A DNA stretch of 64,000 bases from Chara braunii. Its lineage: Eukaryota; Streptophyta; Charophyceae; Charales; Characeae. Each line of letters begins with the position of its first letter. Within the stretch, counting starts at the first letter, position 1. The DNA is taken from assembly GCA_003427395.1 (NCBI GenBank), contig BFEA01000021.1, positions 4,602,275-4,666,274 of the forward strand, read 5' to 3'. This document shows positions 21,473 through 31,633 of the stretch, one piece after another. A program made the position numbers and the translations under genes. Under the pieces are notes generated by a model. The model saw only the letters and a list, made by a program, of their open reading frames with translations. It made no database searches and was not told the DNA's origin.

Positions 21473-22777
21473 ATTAAACGTGGCAGCTAAACAAGCAGCC
21501 CCACCCTACTCCCTGAGCACCCCACCCTACTCCCTGAGCACCGGAGCGGGGACAACATGCATACCATTAATTCTGAGAGGCAGCTGAGCTTGCAGGTGTC
21601 CCCTGTATAGGCTTAGGAGTAGTGGTAGGTATGAAAGGTGAAATTGTGGCACCGAGGCGCTGTGGGTCAGGAGTCCGGGAGTCCGTCCCGACAAAAAAAA
21701 GTCCAGGAGCATCCAGCCTAGTCCGACAATCCCATGTCCACTTTTGCAGCACGTCCCTGAAAGTCCAGAAGCTACGGGACGACAAATGTTTGCAGCAGAC
21801 AGGCCCCGGCCGGCCAGTACTGCTCTGAAGCAGGCCAAGCCAAGCCAAGGAAATCCAAGCCAAGAGAAGCCAAGGGAAGCCAAGGAAGTCAGGCCCTATA
21901 TTTAGCTGCTACAGTCCAGCGGCTCATCACTTGTGCGTTAAGGCAACTTGGGCACTGTGCGCCCAAAGAAGAAGAGGGCACTGTGCGCCAAAAGAGAGAG
22001 ACTTCATAGCCAGACTAGGCATAGAGCAGGAAGACGGACGCCATAGCCGCCAAGCTGTAAGCTACCTGAGTGGGTGTATCCAGGGTGACGATCCAGGGTA
22101 GAGAGAGAGCGAGGGAGAGCATGTCAACTCAGAGAGAGAGACGAAGAGGACAAGCCATAGCCGTTATCTGGTTGAGATCCATTGTGCGTGTGCGTGCGGC
22201 AAAGCCGCCGGAGACGAGCTTTGGAGACGACATCTTCAAGTGTTGATTGTATCTCGATTTGGCTTCTAACGTGTGAACTCTCATGTGAATGTTCATTGAC
22301 GTACGCAAGGTTGACGAAGAAGAAGAAGACAGATGAAAAGAAGAAGAAGGCATGTATGAAAAGAAGAAGAAGAAGAAGACATGGATGAAAACAACAAGGA
22401 GAAGGAGAAGCAATGCCAAAACTAGCTCACGAACACAAAGAAAGACATGGATGAAAACAACGAGAAGAAGAAGAAGAAGAAGAAGAAGAAGAAAGAAGAA
22501 GGAAAAGCAATGCCGAAACTAGCGCACGAACACAAAGAAAGACATTTCGTTGAATGACTGGTTCATCAAAGCCCGGCATGGGGACAACCCTCGACGCTTT
22601 TCGATAAATTCAAGCCAGGGTACACGGGGCCTCCGGAGGGAGGCTCTACCACCTCACTCCCACGTAGCTTCCTCCATATCTTAACCTCCCGGTACACGGG
22701 CCCCCAGAGCCTTGCGGAAACTGAACTCGGGCGCACCACCCCATCGCAGCTTTCCCCATTGAAACGCGAAGCAGCGA
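21473..22777. other. No gene; low-complexity sequence
   Basis: It contains a 22-bp duplicate (CCCACCCTACTCCCTGAGCA near 21500-21540), CCAAG-rich runs near 21830-21890, and long GAA/GAAGAA purine tracts at 22310-22500. The tracts include a duplicated block around AAAGACATGGATGAAAACAA. Open frames are products of these repeats. Confidence 0.5.
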
Positions 22778-22925
22778 TTTTTTTTTTTTTTCTTTTTTTT
22801 TTTTTTTTCCAATCAAGACGCAGCTTATATTATAAAAGTCGTTGAACCAGGCCGGGAATCCCTCAACATCTCAACCCGGTAGTGAAGCTTGTAAAGCAGC
22901 GACTTCGCCGCGATGCTTCCCACGA
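22778..22925 (-). mobile_element. LINE 3' end fragment with poly(A)
   Basis: The T-rich run at 22778-22808 is followed by TTATATTATAAAAGTCGTTG, GGCCGGGAATCCCTCAACAT and CTCAACCCGG. The same order of blocks follows the tail of LINE B at 12267 (TTATAAGGTC, GGCCGGGGAAACCTCACAAT, TCAACCCGG). It is a severely 5'-truncated LINE copy on the minus strand. Confidence 0.65.
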
Positions 22926-22977
22926 AAAGATCTTTACACCGCTTCAAAAAAAAGAGGGGAAAAAAAACACCAGAAAG

Positions 22978-23308
22978 AGACATGCGCAGAAGAATTTTCA
23001 AAGGACTTTGCAAAAATGAGCTCGACATGCGCAGAAGAATTTAAATTGCAGTTCGGAGGAAGCGGAAAAAAAAAAAAAGGACTTTGCAAATCCCGTATTA
23101 GATGACACGTAAAAACACGAGACGAAACGTTAGATGACACGTAAAAACACATAGCCGCGACTGACACGGCTCTTCTTTTTTTTTTTTAAAATAAAACTCA
23201 CAAGATGAGCCTGCCCGACTGACACGGCTCTTTTTTTTTTTTTTATTAATCAAACTCACAAGATGAGCCTGAGATAGGAAACACAGGCGGCAAAGCCAAC
23301 TGGGGATG

Positions 23309-23341
<33 letters not shown>
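22978..23341. repeat. Short tandem duplications and poly(A) tract
   Basis: ACATGCGCAGAAGAATTT occurs twice (22980, 23027), as do GATGACACGTAAAAACAC (23101, 23133) and CGACTGACACGGCTCTT with AACTCACAAGATGAGCCTG (about 23158 and 23217, ~60-bp period). A run of about 30 A ends at 23341 and could be the tail of a short retroelement. I cannot define that element. Confidence 0.6.
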
Positions 23342-23342
<1 letters not shown>

Positions 23343-23611
23343 AGACACTGCCACCCGTCTTTACCCCAATACACTTGGCGCAATTTGCAGCCCAGATGCG
23401 GCGATAATGACCAGGCGTTCCATTCCGGTGAAGACGGTAGCTAATAGCTACCACCCGCCTAGCCCCCATAGCACTGCATGCCCACCAAAGATACGACTCT
23501 AATATGAGAAGAATTTCAAATACACTTCGGCATTATCGTGAATGGGTACAACTCTGAACCTCAAGAAACGCATCACAGCTTCTGCTGCACAGATTCTTGC
23601 CGAACATTATT

Positions 23612-23734
23612 GGGGCTCGCTCCACTACTCACCAAATGTGCAAAATGAGAATGAATCTTTTTCTAGAACATGGAAAGATTCACCGCCATATTATTTTCTG
23701 TCTTCTGTCTATGTAGTGTAGTTGAGCGAGGGCC
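23612..23734. mobile_element. Harbinger-type MITE, 123 bp, TSD ATT
   Basis: The left end GGGGCTCGCTCCACTACTCA and the right end TAGTGTAGTTGAGCGAGGGC plus C form inverted repeats. ATT lies outside both (23609-23611 and 23735-23737). The interior carries TCTAGAACATGGAAAGATTC, typical of the family. Confidence 0.82.
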
Positions 23735-23759
23735 ATTGACAATACCTTCCTCAGATCCT

Positions 23760-23950
23760 GCTGCAGAGATTCATACCGAAGTTTCCACAATTGCTTCCTC
23801 GAACACTCGAAGTATCACAGTCGCTTCCTCGAACACTCGCCGAAGTTCACAGATCCTTCCTCCCTCGAAAACTCGTCGAAGTTTCACAGTTCCTTCCTCG
23901 AACACACTTCCTCGAACACTCGTCAGTTTCACCGTTCCTTCCTCGAATAG
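23760..23950. repeat. Degenerate ~30-37 bp tandem repeat (CTTCCTCGAACACTCG)
   Basis: Six or so units built on CTTCCTCGAACACTCG and GAAGTTTCACAGT follow one another and end at a 25-base A run. CTTCTGCTGCACAGATTC occurs before, within and after the block (23577, 23950, 24159), so the array lies within a larger duplication. Confidence 0.7.
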
Positions 23951-24858
23951 CTTCTGCTGCAAAAAAAAAAAAAAAAAAAAAAAAAGAAGCTTCTGATGCA
24001 AAAGAATCGTGCCGAATAGCCAGCTATCAAACGAACTGCAGAGACAAGTCTAGGATCTAGCCCTCATAGCTCATCAACTCAGCTCCGAAGGACTGCATTA
24101 TCGTGAAACGTGAATCTGGACACCTTGTGAACTCGAGACACGCAGTAGATCACCACAGCTTCTGCTGCACAGATTCTTGTTGCCGAATATTCACGATTCC
24201 TTCCACGAAGATTCTCCTCTCTTTCACCGTTGCTTCCTCCTTCCCTGTCAATCATAACATTTTCCGATGTTACGCGTGTCTTCACTTTCCATTCGCCCCA
24301 CTGTGTCCAGGGTGCGGGGTGGGACATGCTGCACTGCTCTCTTCCAGCCCCTTGTGAGTCGCCTTTCCATTCGCAGATGCATTTACCGAGTCAGAAAACG
24401 CGAAAAGAAAAAACAAAGAGTTACAAGCAGAGTAAAGTAGTCGAGCAGGTCGAAGATCGAAATGGAATCAGCAAATCCCAGTGAATCGGAGCGCGAAGTG
24501 AAATCACCAAATCGCACTGCAGGAAACGGACAGGGTTTACAACCCAAGGGCGAAGCTTGGAAAGAAACGAGACGAGCTCGAAGACGAAGAAGTCGGGAGA
24601 ACTAATCAAGCCACCTATTTGATTCGTAGAAGAGTTGTGCCCAATGACTAGCCGACCCTTCGGACAATCGCTCCAATCAGCAAATTCAAAATATCAAAAC
24701 TTCCCTTCCTCCTAATAGGGGGCGTGGTCTGCTAGAAGACGCTGACGCATAGCCACGGGAAGAGCTCGTGAAACGCACATCGGAAATGCGTGGACTCCTC
24801 GCAGCGTATGTACTCGGTCACCCTTCGTAATATCTGGCAGTCAACCCGCCTCTCTCTG

Positions 24859-24948
24859 AGGCGAAAATACTCGGCCGATCTTAATAACACCGATTCGCGA
24901 TGGGATCGGCAAAGCCTACGGTACTTTACGCCATCTCATCTCCTAGCC

Positions 24949-25010
<62 letters not shown>

Positions 25011-25101
25011 AAGCAAATACTCGGCCGATCTTAATAACACCGATTTGCGATGGAAGCGGCAAAGCCTACGATGATTTACGCCATCTCATCTCCTAGCCCA
25101 C

Positions 25102-25169
<68 letters not shown>

Positions 25170-25260
25170 GGAGCAAATAATCGGCCGATCTCAAGTACAT
25201 CGGTTTGAGAAGCGACAAAGCCTACGATGAATTACGCCATGTCATGTCCTCACCACCACA
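24859..25260. repeat. Three ~155-bp tandem units each linked to a CT microsatellite
   Basis: Units start near 24859, 25011 and 25168. Each contains ATACTCGGCCGATCTTAATA (or a variant), GGCAAAGCCTACG, and TTTACGCCATCTCATCTCCT. Pure CT tracts lie at 24952-25003 and 25104-25164, between units. The third unit is the most diverged and has no CT tract after it. Confidence 0.8.
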
Positions 25261-25429
25261 CACACCTGGAATTGCTAGCGCCTTCCATCTCAGAAGCGAC
25301 TATAGCCCATCGTGAAAGTTGCAAACGAGAAACAGAATACACTTGAGACGGCCAATGTTGGAAAGATGTACTCATTCTCAATCCATCACTGTCACCAGAG
25401 CACTAATTAGCCTCTAAAACGAAGCCTCT

Positions 25430-25535
25430 AGATCGCTTACACCACGCCATCGCTTGTCATCATCACCTACATTCAGGGCATAGATCGCTTACACCACGCC
25501 ATCGCTTGTCATCATCACCTTCATTCAGGGCAGTA
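25430..25535. repeat. Two-copy tandem repeat, ~53-bp period
   Basis: TAGATCGCTTACACCACGCC followed by ATCGCTTGTCATCATCACCT and ATTCAGGGCA occurs twice head to tail. A more diverged echo follows near 25585 (TCGCTTACGCCACCTCATCA). Confidence 0.75.
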
Positions 25536-25599
25536 GCCTAAGACAACACGTCGAGACCTGAAACTAGCTTCTAGAACGAAGCCTTCACTCGCTTACGCC

Positions 25600-27054
25600 A
25601 CCTCATCATCGCTTATCAGAACCACATTCATCACCACACTGGCGTACAGTAGAGCATGTCAACCCGGACTTGAGAAAAAGGACGAAGATAGCTTAATAGA
25701 TCATCAGCTGTGGCGAATCTGGCGATGAGAGCAGGAGCAGATCAAACCGAAGCAAGAAAGCTATCGATCCCACTTCAATTCCAGGGGGCATTCTTTTTGA
25801 CGTATATAGATGGACGTGTTCGCGATCAGATACATCCAGGTCCGACCGTGAGCTCAGATACATTAAGGATAGAGCTCGTGTGATTACGCCCTCAATCATG
25901 GTCGATCGCTCCGACAGCAAAAACAAGGCCCTTGTCGCCCGACGTATTCAATCAAGAATCTCCATCAGCTATTTCAGAAAGAAGAGGTTCAAAAAAAAAA
26001 AAAAAAAAAAAAGAAAAAGAAAGAGAAAGAAACAACGGAGGACCCCCTTCAATAAGAAAATTTCGAAAAAAGTAATCACGACCTTCCACGCCTCCAGTTA
26101 TTACATCTAACTTGGCTGGATTCTTCATTTCCGGCCGTTGATCTTCATCATAACCAATCCACCCTCGGAATCGAGAATTCGAGATGGCGGGACATTGTTC
26201 CCGGTGAATAAACACCTCTCCTCTGCATCTAAACGCCTCCACGTGTATCTCTAACACTCTACGTTTACCCCCCACCACAAAAAAAAAAAAAAAAAAAAAA
26301 AAAACCTAACTGCCCACGTTTCTCCTGATAATTGATATAGCAGTACAAGTACATTGCATGTTTTACCGATACAAGTGGTAGTCCTCTACGTAAAGTACAA
26401 TAAATAAGTCTACCAGGGATAAAAAAAAAAAAAAAAAAGACCACGGATTCACGGAACACAACATGGTGCCGCGCTCGATACGTTACAACGGCCGACGAGA
26501 TTGTGGTCAGATACGTTACAATGGCCGACGACATCAGATGAGCGGAAGCGACGAACAGCCTCGCACAAAGGAACAGTTTCAGGGCATGATACTCACACAC
26601 TTGGACTTCATTGTGGTCAGATTCATCCAGGCGAGGCCGTAATTGCAGCCAGATACACTTAGCGAAGTGCTAGTGTGAGTATACCCTCAACAGAGCTGAA
26701 AAGCAACAGAGAAGTACAGGGGAAGTGGAGGATCGAAAAAGGGGGATCGAAAAAGGTCTGCAAAGCAACAGAAAGCCGTACAGGGCAGGAAAGTAACAGA
26801 AGTGCAAGATCGAAAAAGGTAGAAAAAAAAGACTGACAAGAGAAAGAAAAGTGCAGAGCGACAGAACAGTGGAGACCAAATGGTGTCATCCACAAAAGAA
26901 AAAGGAACGAAAACGGGAGAAGCGATTAGCGTGCGCCAAACAGAAAAGAGGCAGGCTAGGAGGAATGAGCAGGACGATTTCCCACCAAAAAAAAAAGAAG
27001 CAATACGAAAAAAGAACCAAAAAAAAAAAATCGAACGTCTAATAGCAAGTGAAG
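25600..27054. other. No gene; homopolymer-rich sequence
   Basis: A runs (25991-26012, 26278-26304, 26419-26438) break the stretch. Directly repeated words such as TTGTGGTCAGAT(A/T)C and GATCGAAAAAGG occur near 26500-26830. No protein domain or transposon end is seen. The part next to 27055 is the 3' flank of the expansin gene. Confidence 0.4.
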
Positions 27055-27969
27055 TCACCCAGATCGGTAAGAGCATGACACCTTTTGCCTATCCTTGAAA
27101 CCAGTAGGGATGCAGTTCATTGCCGTCATGCGGCAAAGTTTCCCAAATATGGAAAGTCGGACGGATATAGGAGTCCTGAGAGGTCTACCTGTCCTCATAT
27201 AAGCTGCCCCATAATCATGACGAAGGGCCTCCCAGTTGGTGGATCCCGACGCCTTGACTTCCATCCCGACAACGCGACCTGAAGCCGGGACTCCCATTAC
27301 TACTAGAGACAACCAGCCGTACACATTACCTCTGATAAAAAAGGTGATAGCATTGAATCGACCGCAAGGCACTGTTCTAAACCTAATATCAACGACCCCA
27401 GCTCTTGGGTCCGCAATGATTGGAAACACTCTAACGCCTAAGTCTAGATGGGCTTTGCCACCGGCGCAGTGTCGAAGATTGGGAGGAATAGGAGGACAGA
27501 GATCGGTGACAGTGACGCGAGCGGTCCCTGCTCTGCAAGGATAACCATTCCCACGACACTGCACTTCGAAACAGCCGCCACAAGCGCGTCCAGACTCAAA
27601 GATGACAGGAGATGCCGCTGCGTAGTTGTGCCCAACAAACGCCGCCGAAAGGGTACCATAGCCACAAGCCCCGTTATGCTCATTATCACCTCCGAAAGCC
27701 TCACTACCATAATAGGTCGCTCGGCCATCCTGCCACAAACCAGGATTTCCAGCGAAGAGGTTGCAAAGACTGCTGACCAGACTGGCACGGGCACTGAACT
27801 CCGCCTTTGACAGCAGAGCCAGCCAGATCGTTATCACCAAAAGAACCTTCGGCAACTTCAAGGATTGCAGTGAAGAGAGACTCGCTCCACCATCTCCGAG
27901 TCCACGCAGAGAACGGCGGCCCTTCGCCGACATAGACACCTTTCGCATCAACTTAAAGAGCTCCTCCAT
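27055..27969 (-). CDS. Expansin
   Basis: A 304-residue expansin, intronless, from ATG 27969 to TGA 27055-27057. Expansins loosen plant cell walls without hydrolysis. A hydrophobic secretion signal lies at about residues 42-54 (VLLVITIWLALLS). Its leader is long, so Met8 or Met13 may be the real start. The double-psi beta-barrel (GH45-like) domain begins at WQDGRATYYG (79-88) and contains ACGYGTL (101-107), the Cys-rich ACGGCFEVQC and TDLCPP. The family HFD motif is HLD here (His174-Leu-Asp176), so His and Asp are kept. The C-terminal cellulose-binding-like domain (CBM63) covers about 215-304. It is an intact frame among mobile DNA and the only convincing host gene here. The subfamily (alpha versus beta) is undecided. 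Confidence 0.92.
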   Translation of the reverse strand: MEELFKLMRKVSMSAKGRRSLRGLGDGGASLSSLQSLKLPKVLLVITIWLALLSKAEFSARASLVSSLCNLFAGNPGLWQDGRATYYGSEAFGGDNEHNGACGYGTLSAAFVGHNYAAASPVIFESGRACGGCFEVQCRGNGYPCRAGTARVTVTDLCPPIPPNLRHCAGGKAHLDLGVRVFPIIADPRAGVVDIRFRTVPCGRFNAITFFIRGNVYGWLSLVVMGVPASGRVVGMEVKASGSTNWEALRHDYGAAYMRTGRPLRTPISVRLSIFGKLCRMTAMNCIPTGFKDRQKVSCSYRSG

Positions 27970-27990
27970 CCTAGCTACTACGACGAATGG

Positions 27991-28295
27991 CAATCAGACC
28001 GGAGAAGGAGACGTAGTAGGAGAGCAATCAGACCGAAGAAGGAGACGTAGGAGAGCAATCAGACCGGAGAAGGAGACGTACGAGAGCAATCAGACCGGAT
28101 AAGGAGACGTAGAAGAGCAATCAGACCGGAGAAGGAGACGTAGGCGAGCAATCAGACCGGAGAAGGAGACGTAGGCGAGCAATCAGACCGGAGAAGGAGA
28201 CGTAGGAGAGCAATCAGACCGGAGAAGGAGACGTAGGAGAGCAATCAGACCGGAGAAGGAGAGCGATCGAGCGGAGGAGGGCAATCAGACCGGCG
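27991..28295. repeat. 31-bp minisatellite directly upstream of the expansin
   Basis: Ten units beginning CAATCAGACCGGAGAAGGAG start at 27991, 28025, 28056, 28087, 28118, 28149, 28180, 28211, 28242 and 28282. Most spacings are exactly 31 bp. The array begins 22 bp upstream of the expansin ATG. On the gene strand it is a pyrimidine-rich tract (CTCCTTCTCCGGTCTGATTG), so it occupies the 5' UTR/core promoter. There are no spacers, so this is not a CRISPR array. Confidence 0.92.
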
Positions 28296-28406
28296 AGAAC
28301 GGATGGCAAGAACGCGCTCAAGAGCGGCAACCTGGCCAGTGTCAATGGGAGATAGAGGCAACAACAAATCATAACCTCCCACTAATTTCTTCTCCCCACA
28401 GCATCG

Positions 28407-28409
<3 letters not shown>

Positions 28410-28459
<50 letters not shown>
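28410..28459. repeat. (GA)n microsatellite
   Basis: Pure GA dinucleotide run of about 50 bp, 440 bp upstream of the expansin start. A second one lies at 28709-28754. Confidence 0.95.
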
Positions 28460-28460
<1 letters not shown>

Positions 28461-28706
28461 GGCCTCAGAAAGAGATACAAAGAGGAAACTGGAGTGAAAC
28501 GCACGCACTTTTGTGTGTGTGAGAAAGAGAATGAGAGAGTATGACAGGGCGATCCAGACGGAAGTGCCGCCGACCGGATCTCATAACACCCACAGACTTA
28601 GAAGAGAGAAATAGAACGTCTCTGTGTAGGCGATCCGGCCGCAGAGTACGAAAGGGAGCTTCAGACGCCAGGCCAGATCTAATAACACATGCTGAGAGAG
28701 GAACAA

Positions 28707-28708
<2 letters not shown>

Positions 28709-28754
<46 letters not shown>
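28709..28754. repeat. (GA)n microsatellite
   Basis: Pure GA run of about 45 bp. Open frames crossing it (Arg-Glu repeats) are artefacts of the dinucleotide. Confidence 0.95.
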
Positions 28755-28757
<3 letters not shown>

Positions 28758-29753
28758 ATGTGCACGCGACCCGACCGAAGTCCTTGTCAGTAACAACGCC
28801 GCTGATTGCCGGCCACATATGTATGACAAAATCCGTTGACGCCAGCAGCCACTCCAATGTCGACGACGATAGAAGCAATATGCCCGAAGGACGGCTATTG
28901 CGTGAGCTCTGCCGTCGCTTCTGGTGGTGTCCTCCACACGACCAGCAAGCTAGAGACACCCACGGCACTTGGCAGATCCGTATAAATAGGCAAATCGTGA
29001 CAGATCGGCCAAAAGGCCGACAGAGCGGCGCCATGGTCCCGGAGGTTGCTCGATGGCGCCCTTTTTGGGCAATGCACTGTTCACTTCAGCATTTTCACAT
29101 TAAATGTGTTTGGAGCTGGTGATGAGGTCCAGATACATGCAAAACGAAAAAGAAAACAAATCGATCGTTTCCGAATGGAAGCGGTCCGCGTGGCACTCCA
29201 CGTAGTTGTGGAATGTTGAGTGGTTTCCCAAAAAAAAACAAAAAAAAAAAAAGAATGTGGAATGTTGAGCAGCGAGGCGGCGGGGGCTTGTTCGTTTTGT
29301 ATTTTAGCACTTTCCGACGCGTCGTGGTGTCGCTCCACTACTACACGACAGTCGAGATATGTATCTTGTCTAGTTTGATGGGTCCGAAACGTATGTGGAC
29401 GGCTTAACCGTGCAGATACACGGTGTATGTTAGGCAGTGGAGCGACGCTGCTCACATCATTACTCGACACCGGCTCCATTCAGTTCAGCTGCTACCCCCG
29501 TCTTCACCCGACCAGAACGCCCGCCGGTCGCTATTTCTGTATCTGCTCTGTATACTATTCAAAATACGTGGTCGCTATTTCTGTATCTGGACTGGAATAC
29601 ATCTATAATATAATTCGGGACGTTCTATTCGGAGGAAGACGGCTGTAGGACCCGGCCGCTGATCCCGTTAGCTCCCGCCACCTGTCCTTGGCCACGTTCT
29701 TTTTTTCTTCTTTTTTTTCCTTTTTTTTTTCTTTGTTTTGTTGTGGTCCGATG
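28755..29753. other. No gene recognised
   Basis: A duplicated phrase GTGGAATGTTGAG (29209, 29258) brackets an A-rich run, and GGTCGCTATTTCTGTATCTG occurs twice (29527, 29570). No domains, transposon ends or RNA genes are seen before the U2-like fragment. Confidence 0.4.
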
Positions 29754-29783
29754 GATCTTAGCCAAAAGGCCGTAGAAAGGTAT
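29754..29783 (-). pseudogene. U2 snRNA 5'-end fragment
   Basis: The minus strand reads ATACCTTTCT, an inserted A, then CGGCCTTTTGGCTAAGATC. This matches the first 29 nt of plant-type U2 with one extra base. The match ends abruptly at the position where U2 continues AAGTGTAG; unrelated A-rich sequence follows. It looks like a truncated, probably retrotransposed copy. Confidence 0.75.
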
Positions 29784-29918
29784 TGACACGTTAAATTCTT
29801 TTTTTTCTTTTTCTTTCTTTTTTTTCTTTGAATGAAGTTGCAGCTTCGGTCCCTGAAAGTCGCGGTTTAAAATTTGGGCCCCCCCAAATTGAGCTCGGCG
29901 GCAAATTGCAGAGACTTG

Positions 29919-30055
29919 GGGCCTCGCTGCAATACTATCCAAATGTGCAAAATGACACTGAATCCAGCCTTATAACATGGAAATATACATTGCCATCTTA
30001 CATTTGCGATCGTTTTTGTCGTTTGTGCATGTGGGCAGTAGTGCAGCGAGGTCCC
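29919..30055. mobile_element. Harbinger-type MITE, 137 bp, TSD TTG
   Basis: GGGCCTCGCTGCAATACTAT at the left and GCAGTAGTGCAGCGAGGTCC plus C at the right form inverted ends. TTG flanks both (29916-29918 and 30056-30058). The interior carries AACATGGAAATATACATTGC. Confidence 0.85.
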
Positions 30056-30125
30056 TTGGCCGTTGAAGACTACCGCCGTTGAAGACTACCGCCAGAAAAA
30101 AAAATGTTGTATTTGATTCTGTTCT

Positions 30126-30254
30126 GGGCCTCGCTCCGCCTCTGTCCAAATGTGGAAATGCAAAATGAGACCGAATCATTCGGTGAAAACATGGAAAGAT
30201 ACATTGCTATTCATTTTGTCGTTTGTGCATGTGGAGGGGAGGGGAGCGAGGCCC
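30126..30254. mobile_element. Harbinger-type MITE, 129 bp
   Basis: GGGCCTCGCTCCGCCTCTGT and GGAGGGGAGGGGAGCGAGGC plus CC form imperfect inverted ends around the family interior AACATGGAAAGATACATTGC. The flanks (TCT left, TTG right) do not match, so the duplication has mutated. It is 71 bp from the preceding MITE. Confidence 0.75.
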
Positions 30255-30347
30255 TTGGCCTGGATTAGAACACATGTCGTCATTTCATCAGTTGGTTTGT
30301 CGGCAGAGAAAGGGGGAAAACAGAGAAACAACCAGAACTTCTCACCC

Positions 30348-30380
<33 letters not shown>

Positions 30381-30804
30381 AGAAAGCAATAACTGTCCCG
30401 ATGAACGTTCGCACGCTCCCTACCACAGGCCCCCCCCGAATGGACTTCTCCATTTTCTTGAGGTAGGATGCATCCTGGGAAATGCCCCTGTGAAGTGGGC
30501 GTCTTCAGGGATTCATCAACCTATGGGGACTGTAGGGCAGGACAAGAAAATTCCCTGGACCTGGTCCCATACGCGCATTTCCCAAATTCCCATTTCTGGC
30601 TGTCTATGGGTTTCGCTCCACTACTCTAGAAACAGGCCATTACTTGAGTGCTGCAGGGCTCCACTTCCTCTAGACGCCAGGTCTGGAATTCGGGTTCTTT
30701 AGCTGTCAGTCTGCACTCACGAAACAGAATCTCCACTACCTCATGAAATGGACTCACTCAAATGTTTTTCTTGAGTTGTCTGAACCTCCTCTCCCGTGGC
30801 ACTC

Positions 30805-31010
30805 TTTTTTTTTTTTTTTTTTTTTTCCTTACTGAAACAGCCCAGTCGATTGCTAGGGGTGCTGCTGGTAAGAGCAGACCCCCTTAGCACTCTCCGGAAG
30901 GCTCCATCTATTAGTGGGGAGCTGCACCTGCTGGAAAACGGGTCCAGCGTCCCAGTACAATGATGTGTAACTGATGATGATGATAATGTACATGAGTTTG
31001 AAATAGAAAC
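30805..31010 (-). mobile_element. SINE-like element, copy 1
   Basis: On the minus strand: TACTGGGACGCTGGACCCGT, CCAGCAGGTGCAGCTCCCCA, CTAATAGATGGAGCC, GTCTGCTCTTACCAGCAGCA, then a poly(A) of about 22 bases (T30805-30826). Copies occur at 54844-54960 and 56068-56220. The length and tail fit a short non-autonomous retroelement or the 3' end of a LINE. No tRNA promoter was recognised in it. Confidence 0.6.
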
Positions 31011-31083
31011 TGAGTATTGACGGTTCAAGAGCGCCCACCTGCAGCAGGGGGAATTTCAAGGGAGGCATCGAGGACCTTAGAAA

Positions 31084-31478
31084 GGGTCTCGCTGCACTAC
31101 TCTACTTCGCGAAAATTCGGAGAGTTATGCATCGCTGCACTAACTCTACTTTAGAACGCCAAAAGAAATTCGGAGAGCTGTCAGAAACCACAAAAGAATT
31201 GTACTCTCCGACGCCGGAGAGTGCCCAGCCTGCAAAATCCGTTACGCGGATAGACCTTTGAAGGAACCACCGATTTGCTCCAAATCTGGAGAGTGAACCT
31301 TGAGTCTGGGCAGACAAACGGGGACTTTGAGCTGTCGTTTTGTACCCTCGATAGTTGTAGAGTCTGCGTTTGTAGAGTTAGTGCAGCGATGACCCAAAAT
31401 CCGGGAAATCGGAGAGGCTGACAACTCTCCACGTACTCTCCGATTTCCCGGAGAGTGGAGAGTAGTGCAGCGAGACCC
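31084..31478. mobile_element. 395-bp MITE, TSD AAA, with a second nested pair of ends
   Basis: GGGTCTCGCTGCACTACTCT and GGAGAGTAGTGCAGCGAGAC plus CC form inverted ends with AAA outside both (31081-31083 and 31479-31481). Inside, GCATCGCTGCACTAACTCTA at 31126 and its complement TAGAGTTAGTGCAGCGATG at about 31373 form a second inverted pair. An older related element may be nested inside. The interior is rich in TCGGAGAG subterminal repeats. Confidence 0.82.
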
Positions 31479-31605
31479 AAAGTCGAGCACTTTTTTTAGA
31501 GTGCACCTGGAGTCTGGGCGGACAAAGGGTACTGGCTTTGTCCTGTAGCTCTCTCGAAAAGCGGTCTGACATCCGAGAGGCCTTCTCGAGTTCGACCGTC
31601 TAGAG

Positions 31606-31608
31606 TAA
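31606..31608. repeat. TAA target-site duplication, left of Harbinger element
   Basis: TAA directly precedes the terminal GGGTCTCGTT and is repeated at 40260-40262. A 3-bp TWA duplication is the hallmark of PIF/Harbinger. Confidence 0.85.
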
Positions 31609-31633
31609 GGGTCTCGTTAGACACTCCTAAAAG
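31609..31633 (+). repeat. Left terminal inverted repeat of the Harbinger element
   Basis: GGGTCTCGTTAGACACTCCT then AAAAG, paired with 40235-40259 with one mismatch (G versus A at base 12). Confidence 0.9.

Noticed and set aside
27991-28295. Regularly spaced repeats resembling a CRISPR array
   Set aside because: The 31-bp units are contiguous with no unique spacers, and the genome is eukaryotic. It is a minisatellite.
28541-29122. Arg-Glu-repeat protein on the plus strand
   Set aside because: The repeat comes from a GA microsatellite and nothing else in the frame is conserved or domain-like.
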